A stretch of 60,724 bases of DNA from NCBI GenBank assembly GCA_041751995.1, contig JBGSHY010000040.1, positions 1 to 60,724 of the forward strand. Direction: 5' to 3'. The notes beneath the pieces are model-generated. The model was not told where the DNA came from and made no database searches. It saw only the letters and a list, made by a program, of their open reading frames with translations. The DNA comes from JANMEX01 sp041751995 (GTDB lineage: Bacteria > Pseudomonadota > Alphaproteobacteria > Rhizobiales > Rhizobiaceae). Positions 8,676 through 16,912 of this stretch are shown here, piece by piece (position 1 is the first letter of the stretch; the number at the start of each line of letters is the position of its first letter). Both the position numbers and the translations under genes were made by a program.

Positions 8676-8920
8676 TCAATCCTCGGGAGGGTCATGCAAA
8701 GCGAATCAGCGCCAAACAATGCCACGGATGGCTCAAGGTTGCGACCTGCAAGCGGCTTTTGCACTGGTTCCATCGCAGGTTGCGGACGTCAACAACTCAC
8801 TAACCATAGGCAAGAAACGTACAATTTCGAACCAGATTTTACGCATGTCTTTAGGATTTGCGCTGATGATAAGGCCAAGCGGAATACCGTCAAAGACAAC
8901 GGAATACACAGGGGCGAAAC

Positions 8921-9886
8921 GTGAAGGGCAAACTCATACCAATGGTCGGCTTGGCAGTCGTGTTTGGCGGCCTGTCGATTTTTGTTGCTGACAGGTTCGT
9001 CAAATCACAGACATCTGCGCCGTCGACAGTCGAACTTGCTTCGGCTCCCGCCACCCCAGCCATGGAGACCCGCAAGTTGCTGGTCGCGTCTACTGCCTTG
9101 AAGTACGGCATGGAAGTCACCCCTGAGTCCGTCCAGGAAGTTGACTGGCCTGCCAATGCTCTGCCTGAGGGGTCCTTCAGCTCGCTTGCAGAACTGACGG
9201 CAGGGGGCAAGCGCCTGGTGTTGGCGCCGATGGCGCCGAATGAACCGGTCCTGCTTTCAAAGCTTTCCGGCAAGGATGGCCGCGCTTCGCTCTCCAACCT
9301 TTTGGAATCGGGCATGCGAGCGGTTTCGATCCGCGTCGACGATATCACCGGCGTCGCCGGATTTGTCACGCCGGGCGACCGCGTTGATGTGCTCTTGACC
9401 CGTCAGAAAAATTCAGTGCCGCAGGCTTCCGGGAACTCGGAAGAAGTGACAGCGGCAACGCAGCCGTCTTCGGAGCTGGCTTCCGAAGTCATTTTGCAAA
9501 ACGTCAAAGTGCTGACGACCGATCAAAGCGCCGATCAGTCGGCCGTGCAGGCGACTGTCGCCCGTTCAATCACGGTCGAAGTTTCCACTGACGATGCGCA
9601 AAAAGTGGCGCTCGCCCAGCAACTGGGCACGCTCTACCTGTTGCTTCGTTCGGCCGGTGATGCAGCTGCGGCAAACAACGCAACATTCTCTTCTTCAACG
9701 CTCGACAAGGACGAAGCCAAACCGGTCGCAGCGTCGACATTGGCCACTCCGTCAATCCTGTCGCTGGAGAATGAAGGGCCGAAGTACAAGTCTTTGATCG
9801 TCACGCGCGGTCATGTGGAAGAAACCTTCTCGGTTATCGATGAACAAGGCAACCAGATCAAAACGCCGACAGGCGAAAACAACTGA
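8921..9886 (+). CDS. cpaB: Tad pilus assembly protein CpaB/RcpC
   Basis: First gene of the Tad block, 321 residues, starting at a GTG. One N-terminal membrane anchor (about 3-23) is followed by a SAF-type domain (LLVASTALKYGMEVTPESVQ) and the RcpC/CpaB region with VSIRVDDITGVAGFVTPGDRVDVLLT. In Tad systems this periplasmic protein works beside the CpaC secretin in the outer-membrane channel. No cpaA or pilin gene precedes it; the 245-base upstream gap follows divergent parE. Confidence 0.9.
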   Translation: MKGKLIPMVGLAVVFGGLSIFVADRFVKSQTSAPSTVELASAPATPAMETRKLLVASTALKYGMEVTPESVQEVDWPANALPEGSFSSLAELTAGGKRLVLAPMAPNEPVLLSKLSGKDGRASLSNLLESGMRAVSIRVDDITGVAGFVTPGDRVDVLLTRQKNSVPQASGNSEEVTAATQPSSELASEVILQNVKVLTTDQSADQSAVQATVARSITVEVSTDDAQKVALAQQLGTLYLLLRSAGDAAAANNATFSSSTLDKDEAKPVAASTLATPSILSLENEGPKYKSLIVTRGHVEETFSVIDEQGNQIKTPTGENN

Positions 9887-9924
9887 TCGCTGAAATAGCG
9901 GCGAAACGGAACTAGGGGCAAGAC

Positions 9925-11343
9925 ATGCGGGCTCGGGGATTGGGTAAGTGGATGGGGATCGGTCTGGCGATAGCCGGACTGGCCACACCGATTGTGATGA
10001 CGACTGGCGCTTATGCTGATGACGGCGTCATCAACGTGGTCGCAGGCAAAACACGGTCAATCAAGATCGCCAAGGGCAAGCCGCGAACAATCCGGCTCGA
10101 TCAGGGCTTTGCCGAAATTGTCGTAGGTGACCCGGAAGTCGCCAACGTCACGCCGCTCACCAACCAGTCTTTTTACGTGCTCGGCCACAAGCTCGGCACC
10201 ACCGGCATCGCGCTGTTTGACGAAAACAAGAAGCTGATCGGCTCCGTCGATGTCGAAGTGACCTACGACACCCAGCAGCTGAACGCGGCGATCCAGCAGA
10301 ATGTGCCCGATTCGAACATCAAGGCGTCGTCAGCCAACGGCCAGATCGTGTTGTCCGGTGCGGCAAAAGACAAGGTAGGGGCCGAAAAGGCCAAGAAGAT
10401 CGCCAAGCAGTTCAATGAAGGCAATGACGTGATTGACTCGGTCAACATCACTTCATCGCAGCAGGTTCAGCTCCAGGTCCGCTTCGTAGAAATCAACCGC
10501 CAGTCGATCACCAAACTCGGCGTGAAAGCCGGGGCCAACTTCATTCAGGGCATTGGCGGCGTTGAGGCGGCGTTCGATGGCTTCACCGAGCAAAACCTTG
10601 CCGGAGCCGGCCAGATCATTGGCCAGTTCGTCATGGGCGGCCTTCAGATTGATGCCCAGATCGATGCGCTTGAAACCCGTGGTTTGGCGCGTCGCCTTGC
10701 CGAACCCAACCTGATTGCCCGTTCCGGCGAAAAGGCCAGCTTCCTTGCTGGCGGCGAATTTCCGATCCCGGTCGCACAGACGGGCGGTGCGGTCACCATT
10801 GAATTCAAGAAGTATGGCGTCAGCCTTGACTTCACGCCGACGGTTCTTGCCGATGGCTTGATCTCGCTGGATATCGCACCGGAAGTGTCGGCAATTGACA
10901 CGACGTCCTCATACAAGGGACCAAACGGCATTTCGATCCCGGGGTTTGTTGTCCGCCGCGCGCAGACGTCTGTCGATCTCAAGAGCGGCCAGAGCTTCAT
11001 GATGGCCGGCCTGTTGCAGACGTTCAACGATGTCGGCATCGACCGGCTGCCGGGTGCAGGCAAAACGCCCGTTCTTGGTTCGCTGTTCTCCAGCAAAAGC
11101 TACCAGCGCCGCGAAACTGATCTCGTGATCATTGTCACGCCGCATCTGGTGCGCCCGATTGATCCATCCAAGAAAACCGCCACGCCATTTGACAGCACAT
11201 TGCCTCCAAGCAATGCCGACCTGTTTGGCGACAATGTTGACGAGATAAAAGTCTCGGACACCAACCGCGCGAAGGGCGGCTCGGCCAAATTGGCGGCAAC
11301 GCCAGGCGCCGGTCACTTCCTCGACCTGTCCGACGCGAATTGA
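9925..11343 (+). CDS. cpaC: Tad pilus secretin CpaC
   Basis: A 472-residue outer-membrane secretin. After a signal peptide (ending about residue 31) comes the pilus-secretin N-domain (TRSIKIAKGKPRTIRLDQ, IVVGDPEVANVTPLTNQSFY), a BON-like stretch (IVLSGAAKDKVGAEKAKKIA) and the secretin core ending PVLGSLFSSKSYQRRETDLV followed by the IIVTPHLVRP signature. It forms the channel for the Flp pilus. It lies 38 bases after cpaB and 13 before the small lipoprotein gene. Confidence 0.92.
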   Translation: MRARGLGKWMGIGLAIAGLATPIVMTTGAYADDGVINVVAGKTRSIKIAKGKPRTIRLDQGFAEIVVGDPEVANVTPLTNQSFYVLGHKLGTTGIALFDENKKLIGSVDVEVTYDTQQLNAAIQQNVPDSNIKASSANGQIVLSGAAKDKVGAEKAKKIAKQFNEGNDVIDSVNITSSQQVQLQVRFVEINRQSITKLGVKAGANFIQGIGGVEAAFDGFTEQNLAGAGQIIGQFVMGGLQIDAQIDALETRGLARRLAEPNLIARSGEKASFLAGGEFPIPVAQTGGAVTIEFKKYGVSLDFTPTVLADGLISLDIAPEVSAIDTTSSYKGPNGISIPGFVVRRAQTSVDLKSGQSFMMAGLLQTFNDVGIDRLPGAGKTPVLGSLFSSKSYQRRETDLVIIVTPHLVRPIDPSKKTATPFDSTLPPSNADLFGDNVDEIKVSDTNRAKGGSAKLAATPGAGHFLDLSDAN

Positions 11344-11356
11344 AAGGCGACCAACC

Positions 11357-11611
11357 ATGAACCGCATCCTCATAGTATCAGCTCTCGCCGCCGGAGCGTT
11401 TCTTTCAAGTTGCGCCAAGGATGACTACGCGCGCACCGAAGGGCTTTCGCTCGGTGCCGGTGACTCAATTGCGGTCAACACAGCGTTGCAGGTGATCGAT
11501 CCATGGCCGGCAGGTGTCGAAGACACGGACCTGACCGTTCCAAGTGATCGTGGCGGCGATGGCGGGGCCACTCCGGGCACACCCGCGCCGGCAGCAACAC
11601 CGAACCCGTAA
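11357..11611 (+). CDS. Small Tad-locus lipoprotein in the CpaD position
   Basis: An 84-residue predicted lipoprotein with lipobox LSSC at about residues 16-19. The C-terminus is a Gly/Pro/Ala-rich tail (TPGTPAPAATPNP). CpaD usually fills this slot between cpaC and cpaE and is about 200-230 residues. This protein keeps only an N-terminal stretch and NTALQVIDPWP, a CpaD-like phrase, so it may be a minimal or degenerate CpaD. No frameshift explains the shortness, as the cpaE start follows directly. Confidence 0.6.
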   Translation: MNRILIVSALAAGAFLSSCAKDDYARTEGLSLGAGDSIAVNTALQVIDPWPAGVEDTDLTVPSDRGGDGGATPGTPAPAATPNP

Positions 11612-11636
11612 TCAAAAAGAAAAACAGGGCAGGGAC

Positions 11637-12845
11637 ATGAGCGAAGATTCATCAAAGCGCATTGCCATCGTATCGCAGGACAGCTCGTTTGTTCAGGAAA
11701 CACGCGCGGCGTTTGCATCCGCCGACCGCATCGAGCTGCGTGTCATTGAAAAGAACGTCACCGAATTGCGCGGCGATCTGCAGGAAATGGAATGTGCGGT
11801 CGCGGTTGTTGACCTCAACACGCGCAAGATCGATGAGCTGGAGTCACTGCAGCGCATCATGCGCCGGCTCGATAGCCGAATTCCGGTCGTCGTTGTCACG
11901 CAAGAGTTCGATGCGGCGGCCGTTCGCATTCTCGTTCAGATGCAGGTCTCGGATTTTCTGGTCAAACCGATTTCAACCGCGGATCTGGTCCGTTCCTGCA
12001 TCCGCGCCCTCAAGGGTCCTGAAAAGAACGAAGTCGCCGAAGCGCAGATATACACGTTCATGCCGGCTGCAGGCGGGGTCGGCTCGACCACGATGGCGAT
12101 CGAAACCGCGTTTCTGCTGCACAATTCAGCCCATCGCGCTTCGTCAACCTGTGTCGTCGACTTGAACTTCCAGCAGGGCGTCTGCGCGGAATATCTTGAT
12201 CTCGAGCCGCGTTTTGACATCACCGAAATCGAAAACCAGCCGGAACGTCTCGACCGCCATCTGCTTGATGTGATGCTGTCCAAGCATGAAAGCGGCCTCT
12301 GCGTCCTGGCGGCGCCGGTTCAGCCGACGGAAATGCGCTCGTTCAACGCCGAAGTTGTTGTGCGCATGCTGGACCTGGTGTCGGCCTACTTCGACAATGT
12401 CGTCATCGACATGCCGCGCACATGGTTCCCGTGGACGGAAACCGTGCTGCTTGGCTCAAACAAACTCTACATCGTCAGCGAAATGACCGTGCCGTGCCTT
12501 CGCCATACGCAGCGCCTGATCCAGGCCATTTTGCACAACACGAACAAGCAAACCAAGCCGCATGTGATTGTCAACCGCTTTGAAAAGCGCACGTTCGAGA
12601 ATGGCATCCGGCAGGCTGATGTCGAAGCAGTTCTGGGCGAACATTTTGTCGGTGGCGTTTCAAACAACTACCGTCTGGTCCGCGAAGCTGTTGATCGGGG
12701 TGTTCCGCTGCATCAGATCGATCCGAACGCAAATGTCATTCAGGATCTGCGCAAAATCATTCTGCCGGAAGAGGTGGCCGTTGTTGAAACGCGCAAGCGC
12801 AGCCTGATGCAAATGGGCAAATCATTCTTGAGGAAGGCCGGGTAA
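11637..12845 (+). CDS. cpaE: Tad pilus assembly ATPase-like protein CpaE
   Basis: This 402-residue protein has an N-terminal receiver-like domain (RIAIVSQDSSFVQETRAAFA to DFLVKPISTADLV) and a C-terminal MinD/ParA-type P-loop domain. The P-loop near residue 143 reads PAAGGVGSTTMAIE. The signature Lys of the deviant Walker A (KGGxGKT) is not in its usual place, as in some other CpaE proteins, so ATP hydrolysis is uncertain. CpaE localises the Tad machine. Start at ATG 11637 follows CAGGGA. Confidence 0.9.
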   Translation: MSEDSSKRIAIVSQDSSFVQETRAAFASADRIELRVIEKNVTELRGDLQEMECAVAVVDLNTRKIDELESLQRIMRRLDSRIPVVVVTQEFDAAAVRILVQMQVSDFLVKPISTADLVRSCIRALKGPEKNEVAEAQIYTFMPAAGGVGSTTMAIETAFLLHNSAHRASSTCVVDLNFQQGVCAEYLDLEPRFDITEIENQPERLDRHLLDVMLSKHESGLCVLAAPVQPTEMRSFNAEVVVRMLDLVSAYFDNVVIDMPRTWFPWTETVLLGSNKLYIVSEMTVPCLRHTQRLIQAILHNTNKQTKPHVIVNRFEKRTFENGIRQADVEAVLGEHFVGGVSNNYRLVREAVDRGVPLHQIDPNANVIQDLRKIILPEEVAVVETRKRSLMQMGKSFLRKAG

Positions 12846-12868
12846 CACCGGTTTGGGGATTTCGGGGA

Positions 12869-14308
12869 ATGAGCATGTCAAGCCGGTTTTCAATTCTGCA
12901 AAAGAAGCCGACCGACGAGTCGGTCAGCAAGGCCGCAGCCAAAGTCGAGCAGTCCAAGGCGGTCCAGATACCACGCTCCATTCACATGGAGCCGAAAGCG
13001 CCTGCCGCAGTCGCACCGGTGCAGACCCGGGCCAACGACCGCGTGCTTGACGCCAAGGTCCGGCTGCATCGCAAGCTAATCGAGGAGCTCAATCTTCCCG
13101 CCCTGGAACGCATGCCGGTTGAGGATGTGCGCCGCGAAATCCTCGCCTATGTCTCCGAGCAGGTTCGGGAAGAGCGCCTCGCGCTGAACGTGGCCGAATT
13201 GGATGCCCTTGTTGACGACATCGTCGATGAAATGGTTGGTCTTGGCCCGCTCGAGCCATTGCTCAAGGACCCAACCATCTCCGACATCTTGATCAACGGG
13301 CATGAGAACTGCTTCGTGGAGCGCGGCGGCAAGCTGGTGCCGGTTCACATCCCGTTCAAGGACGAAGCTCACCTTGTGCGCATCGTCAACAAGATCGTCG
13401 CTGCCGTCGGCCGCCGCATCGATGAATCGCAGCCGATGTGCGATGCGCGCATGCTTGATGGCTCGCGTTTCAACGCCGCCATCCGCCCGGTTGGCGTTGA
13501 CGGCCCACTGGTTACAATCCGCAAGTTTTCCAAGAACAAGCTCGGCCTGCACAAGTTGGTCGAATTCGGCGCCTTGACACAGCCGATGGCGGAAGTCATC
13601 GCCGCCGCCGTCAATGCACGTATCACCACCATCATCTCCGGCGGCACCGGCACCGGCAAGACGACGATGCTCAATGCCTTGTCCGCTTTCATTCCGGACG
13701 ACGAGCGTTTGATCACCATTGAAGACGCGGCGGAATTGCAACTGCAACAGCCGCATGTCGCCCGTATGGAAACACGTCCGGCCAATGTTGAAGGCAATGG
13801 CGAAATCCGCCAGCGTGACCTCGTCAAGAACGCGCTGCGCATGCGGCCTGACCGCGTGATCCTCGGCGAAGTGCGCGGCGAGGAAGCGTTCGACATGCTT
13901 CAGGCCATGAACACCGGCCATGAAGGCTCAATGGCGACCATCCATGCCAACACGCCGCGTGATGCTGTTTCGCGCCTTGAACAGATGCTTGGCATGACCG
14001 GCATGCCGATGACAGTTCAATCCATCCGCAGCCAGATATCGTCGGCCATCGGGCTTATTGTCCAACTGACACGCCTGTCCGACGGCAAGCGCAAGATCAC
14101 CTCCATTGCCGAAATCACCGGTATGGAAGGCGACGTGATCCAGATGCAGGAAATCTACAAGTTCGTGCGTACGGCCACCGAGTCCGACGGCAGGATTGTC
14201 GGCCATTTCGAAGCGACCGGCATCCGACCGCGCTTTCTCGAACATCTGAAAGCCATGGGCATAGAATTTCCCGGCGGCTACTTTGAGCCGGGCCGGCCGA
14301 AGGATTGA
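12869..14308 (+). CDS. cpaF: Tad secretion ATPase CpaF/TadA
   Basis: A 479-residue hexameric ATPase of the GspE/VirB11 superfamily that powers Flp pilus assembly. The N-terminal part is variable, followed by ILINGHENCFVERGGKLVPV. The Walker A is SGGTGTGKTTMLNALS near residue 257 and the Walker B region is VILGEVRGEEAFDMLQAMNT near 332, followed by GHEGSMATIHANTPRDA. Its stop codon overlaps the tadB start. Confidence 0.94.
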   Translation: MSMSSRFSILQKKPTDESVSKAAAKVEQSKAVQIPRSIHMEPKAPAAVAPVQTRANDRVLDAKVRLHRKLIEELNLPALERMPVEDVRREILAYVSEQVREERLALNVAELDALVDDIVDEMVGLGPLEPLLKDPTISDILINGHENCFVERGGKLVPVHIPFKDEAHLVRIVNKIVAAVGRRIDESQPMCDARMLDGSRFNAAIRPVGVDGPLVTIRKFSKNKLGLHKLVEFGALTQPMAEVIAAAVNARITTIISGGTGTGKTTMLNALSAFIPDDERLITIEDAAELQLQQPHVARMETRPANVEGNGEIRQRDLVKNALRMRPDRVILGEVRGEEAFDMLQAMNTGHEGSMATIHANTPRDAVSRLEQMLGMTGMPMTVQSIRSQISSAIGLIVQLTRLSDGKRKITSIAEITGMEGDVIQMQEIYKFVRTATESDGRIVGHFEATGIRPRFLEHLKAMGIEFPGGYFEPGRPKD

Positions 14309-15279
14309 TGATGTTCAGCGGATCATCTTCCATATATCTCGTTTATGCGGCAGCCGCCATTTGCGGCATCATGATTGCCGAGGCGGCCTATCTTTTGGTT
14401 GCGCAGAAGGCCGACCGCCGCGAGGCGATCAATCGGCGCATGCAGGTTTCCAAGAAAGACATGACCCAGCGCGACGTGCTGGTTCAACTGCGCAAGGAAC
14501 GCGGACTTGAGGAAGGCCGCTTTTCCTGGCTGTCCTTCAAGTCCCTCCATCAATTGCGCATCCAGTCCGGCGTCACCATGGCGATGCCGAAGTTTCTTGG
14601 CATCACGTCAGTTGTCGCCCTGGTCCTGTGCATTTTCGGCGCCTACAAAACCGGTCATAATCTCTACGCAGCGATGGCGTTTCCGGCGCTGGTGTTGCTG
14701 GTTCCGTTCATGACGCTGCGGCGCATGCGCAAGAAGCGGCACAAGATTTTCGGAACACAATTGCCAGAAGCACTCGACCTGATGACCCGCGGCTTGAAAG
14801 CCGGTCATCCGGTTCCTGTGGCGCTAAGCATGGTCGGACGCGAGTTGCCGGATCCGATCGGCACGGAGTTTGGTCTGGTCGCTGATGAAATCACCTATGG
14901 CGCAGACATGGTGACAGCCTTGTCCAATATGTACGACCGCGTCGGCCAGGAAGACCTGCCGCTGTTCATCACGGCTGTTTCCATCCAGACGTCGACCGGC
15001 GGTAACCTTCGCGAAATCCTCGACGGCCTGTCCAAGGTTATCCGCGAGCGCGGCAAACTGCGCCGCAAGATCCGCGCGATCTCTGCGGAGGGCAGGGCGT
15101 CCGCCTACATTTTGACAGCCGTTCCGTGCCTCTTGATGGGCGTGCTTTTGGTGTTCATGCCGGACTATTATGGCGAAGCCACGCAATATGACACGACCTG
15201 GAAATTGCTCGGTTTTGCCGGTTTCTGGCTCGGGCTAGGCAACTTCATCATGGCCCGCATGGCCAATTTCAAGTTCTGA
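14308..15279 (+). CDS. tadB: Tad inner-membrane platform protein TadB
   Basis: A 323-residue type II secretion F-domain protein. N-terminal membrane segment, two more around 95-135, then the T2SSF cytoplasmic domain (LPEALDLMTRGLKAGHPVPV, SIQTSTGGNLREILDGLSKV) and two C-terminal membrane segments. With TadC it forms the platform under the pilus. Start is one of the tandem ATGs at 14308/14311; TGATG overlap with cpaF indicates translational coupling. Confidence 0.92.
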   Translation: MMFSGSSSIYLVYAAAAICGIMIAEAAYLLVAQKADRREAINRRMQVSKKDMTQRDVLVQLRKERGLEEGRFSWLSFKSLHQLRIQSGVTMAMPKFLGITSVVALVLCIFGAYKTGHNLYAAMAFPALVLLVPFMTLRRMRKKRHKIFGTQLPEALDLMTRGLKAGHPVPVALSMVGRELPDPIGTEFGLVADEITYGADMVTALSNMYDRVGQEDLPLFITAVSIQTSTGGNLREILDGLSKVIRERGKLRRKIRAISAEGRASAYILTAVPCLLMGVLLVFMPDYYGEATQYDTTWKLLGFAGFWLGLGNFIMARMANFKF

Positions 15280-15282
15280 CGC

Positions 15283-16251
15283 ATGGAAAATATTCAGTTC
15301 CTCCTTTCATCCCTCGCCCCTGACTCGATGATTCCGGTCGCGGTTGGCATGCTTGCCACGGGTCTGTTCATCGTCGTCTATTGGGTTGCCAACAGCCGGA
15401 CCGAACGCGGCGGTGTTCAGAAGCGTTTGCGCCTTGCACCTCTGGTTGACCTGGAAAGACCGGAGACCAGGGAGACGCAAAAGAAGGCCGAAATCATTCT
15501 TTCGGAAAAGACGCTGAAAAAGGCGCAGGAATTTTATGCCAAGGGCGACCCGGAAACCGTTGCCCGCCTGCGCGCCAAATTGATCCAGGCAGGCTACATG
15601 GATCCGAAAGCGCCGGGCTATTTCTTCGTCGCCCGCATCCTGCTTTTGGCATTCGCATTTCTGACCATCTACGCGGTCATGAACATCTATTACTCTGACA
15701 TGGCGTCAATGCGCCGCTGGACAGTGATCGCGGGTGCCGCCGGTCTGGGCTATTTCGGGCCGAACATGTGGCTTGCCCAGCAGGTCAAGGCGAAAGTCCG
15801 TGAATACAAGAATGGCTTTCCGGACTTCATGGACTTGATGATTGTCTGCGCCGATGCCGGCATGAGCCTTGAAGCGGCGATTGAGCGCGTCTCGCGCGAA
15901 ATCACCAAAACCTATCCGTCCCTTAGCCAGAACCTGTCGCTGCTGTCGATTGAATTGCGCGCTGGCCGTTCGCTTGATGATGCGATGAAAGCCTTGTCTG
16001 ACCGGCTCGGACTGGATGAGGTGCGCTCATTCGCCACCCTTCTTCAGCAGTCGCGGGAACTGGGCACGAGCCTCGGTGGCGCGTTGCGGGTGTTTTCCGA
16101 TGAAATGCGGCATAAGCGCATGTCCCTCGCAGAAGAAAAAGCACACTCGCTTCCGGCTAAAATGTCGGTGCCAGTGACCATGTGCATCCTGCCTGTAGTC
16201 ATGCTGATTGCGGTCATCCCGATCGTTGCCCGCCTGTCGAACGGCGGCTGA
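15283..16251 (+). CDS. tadC: Tad inner-membrane platform protein TadC
   Basis: A 322-residue partner of TadB with the same F-domain arrangement: PDFMDLMIVCADAGMSLEAA and LLQQSRELGTSLGGALRVFS, flanked by membrane segments (about 15-38, 110-160, 295-315). It starts 3 bases after the tadB stop, so the two are co-translated. Confidence 0.92.
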   Translation: MENIQFLLSSLAPDSMIPVAVGMLATGLFIVVYWVANSRTERGGVQKRLRLAPLVDLERPETRETQKKAEIILSEKTLKKAQEFYAKGDPETVARLRAKLIQAGYMDPKAPGYFFVARILLLAFAFLTIYAVMNIYYSDMASMRRWTVIAGAAGLGYFGPNMWLAQQVKAKVREYKNGFPDFMDLMIVCADAGMSLEAAIERVSREITKTYPSLSQNLSLLSIELRAGRSLDDAMKALSDRLGLDEVRSFATLLQQSRELGTSLGGALRVFSDEMRHKRMSLAEEKAHSLPAKMSVPVTMCILPVVMLIAVIPIVARLSNGG

Positions 16252-16404
16252 CCCGCCGTTTTGATACCGTTCGTTATCCAAGAAAATCCTTACTATTCAA
16301 GTGACTGAATCTTAAGCACGTCTGTTGGGCGTCCTTTAAAACCCCCGGCGTAGAGTGTCCCCATAAACGACCCGAAAAGGGCGGGATACACAGGGGAAGC
16401 GTCT

Positions 16405-16860
16405 ATGATTAAGATCCGCTTGGCGGTGCTTGCGATAACTGTTGCCTTGGCTGGTTGCCAGACGGCGGGTGTTGACTCCACAAAGACCACATCAATCAAT
16501 TCGAAACCAAAAGTGGCCAAGGAAACCGTGCTCGGGAAAGAACAATTCCTCGACGCAAATTACGGTCTGGCTGAAAAGCATTTCCGTAAAGCGGTTGAAA
16601 TGAGCGCCGACGACGCGGAGGCCTGGATGGGCCTTGCCGCGTCCTATGATGAACTCGGCCGGTTCGACTTTGCTGATCGCGCCTACGAAGCACTGTTCAA
16701 GGTTACTGGCCGCAAGCCGCAGATCGTGTCGAACTACGGCTATTCCTACTTGCTGCGCGGCGACAAGAAAATGGCGACCAAGCTGTTCAAGGAAGCCGCA
16801 TCAAACATGCCGAACAATCCACGCATTCAGGCAAACCTGAAGCTGGTTGCGTCGCTGTAA
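16405..16860 (+). CDS. tadD: Tad TPR lipoprotein TadD
   Basis: A 151-residue lipoprotein: signal peptide with lipobox LAGC near residue 18-21, then two to three TPR units (ANYGLAEKHFRKAVEMSADD, AWMGLAASYDELGRFDFADRAYE, SYLLRGDKKMATKLFKEAAS). TadD assists secretin assembly or stability. A 153-base gap separates it from tadC, which may carry its own promoter, so it could be expressed separately. Confidence 0.88.
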   Translation: MIKIRLAVLAITVALAGCQTAGVDSTKTTSINSKPKVAKETVLGKEQFLDANYGLAEKHFRKAVEMSADDAEAWMGLAASYDELGRFDFADRAYEALFKVTGRKPQIVSNYGYSYLLRGDKKMATKLFKEAASNMPNNPRIQANLKLVASL

Positions 16861-16873
16861 GAAAAAGTCCGAC

Positions 16874-16890
16874 AAAAAGCCGGGCTTTTG
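16874..16890. terminator. Intrinsic terminator between tadD and gcvP
   Basis: AAAAGC (16875-16880), loop CGG, GCTTTT (16884-16889). The A/T flanks on both sides make it usable in both directions for the two converging operons. Confidence 0.65.
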
Positions 16891-16912
16891 ACCATTTCAA
16901 TTTGAATGCTGC

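Noticed and set aside
7434..8924. A 496-codon plus-strand open frame across parE
   Set aside because: It runs antisense to an unmistakable ParE and has no ribosome site or family resemblance.
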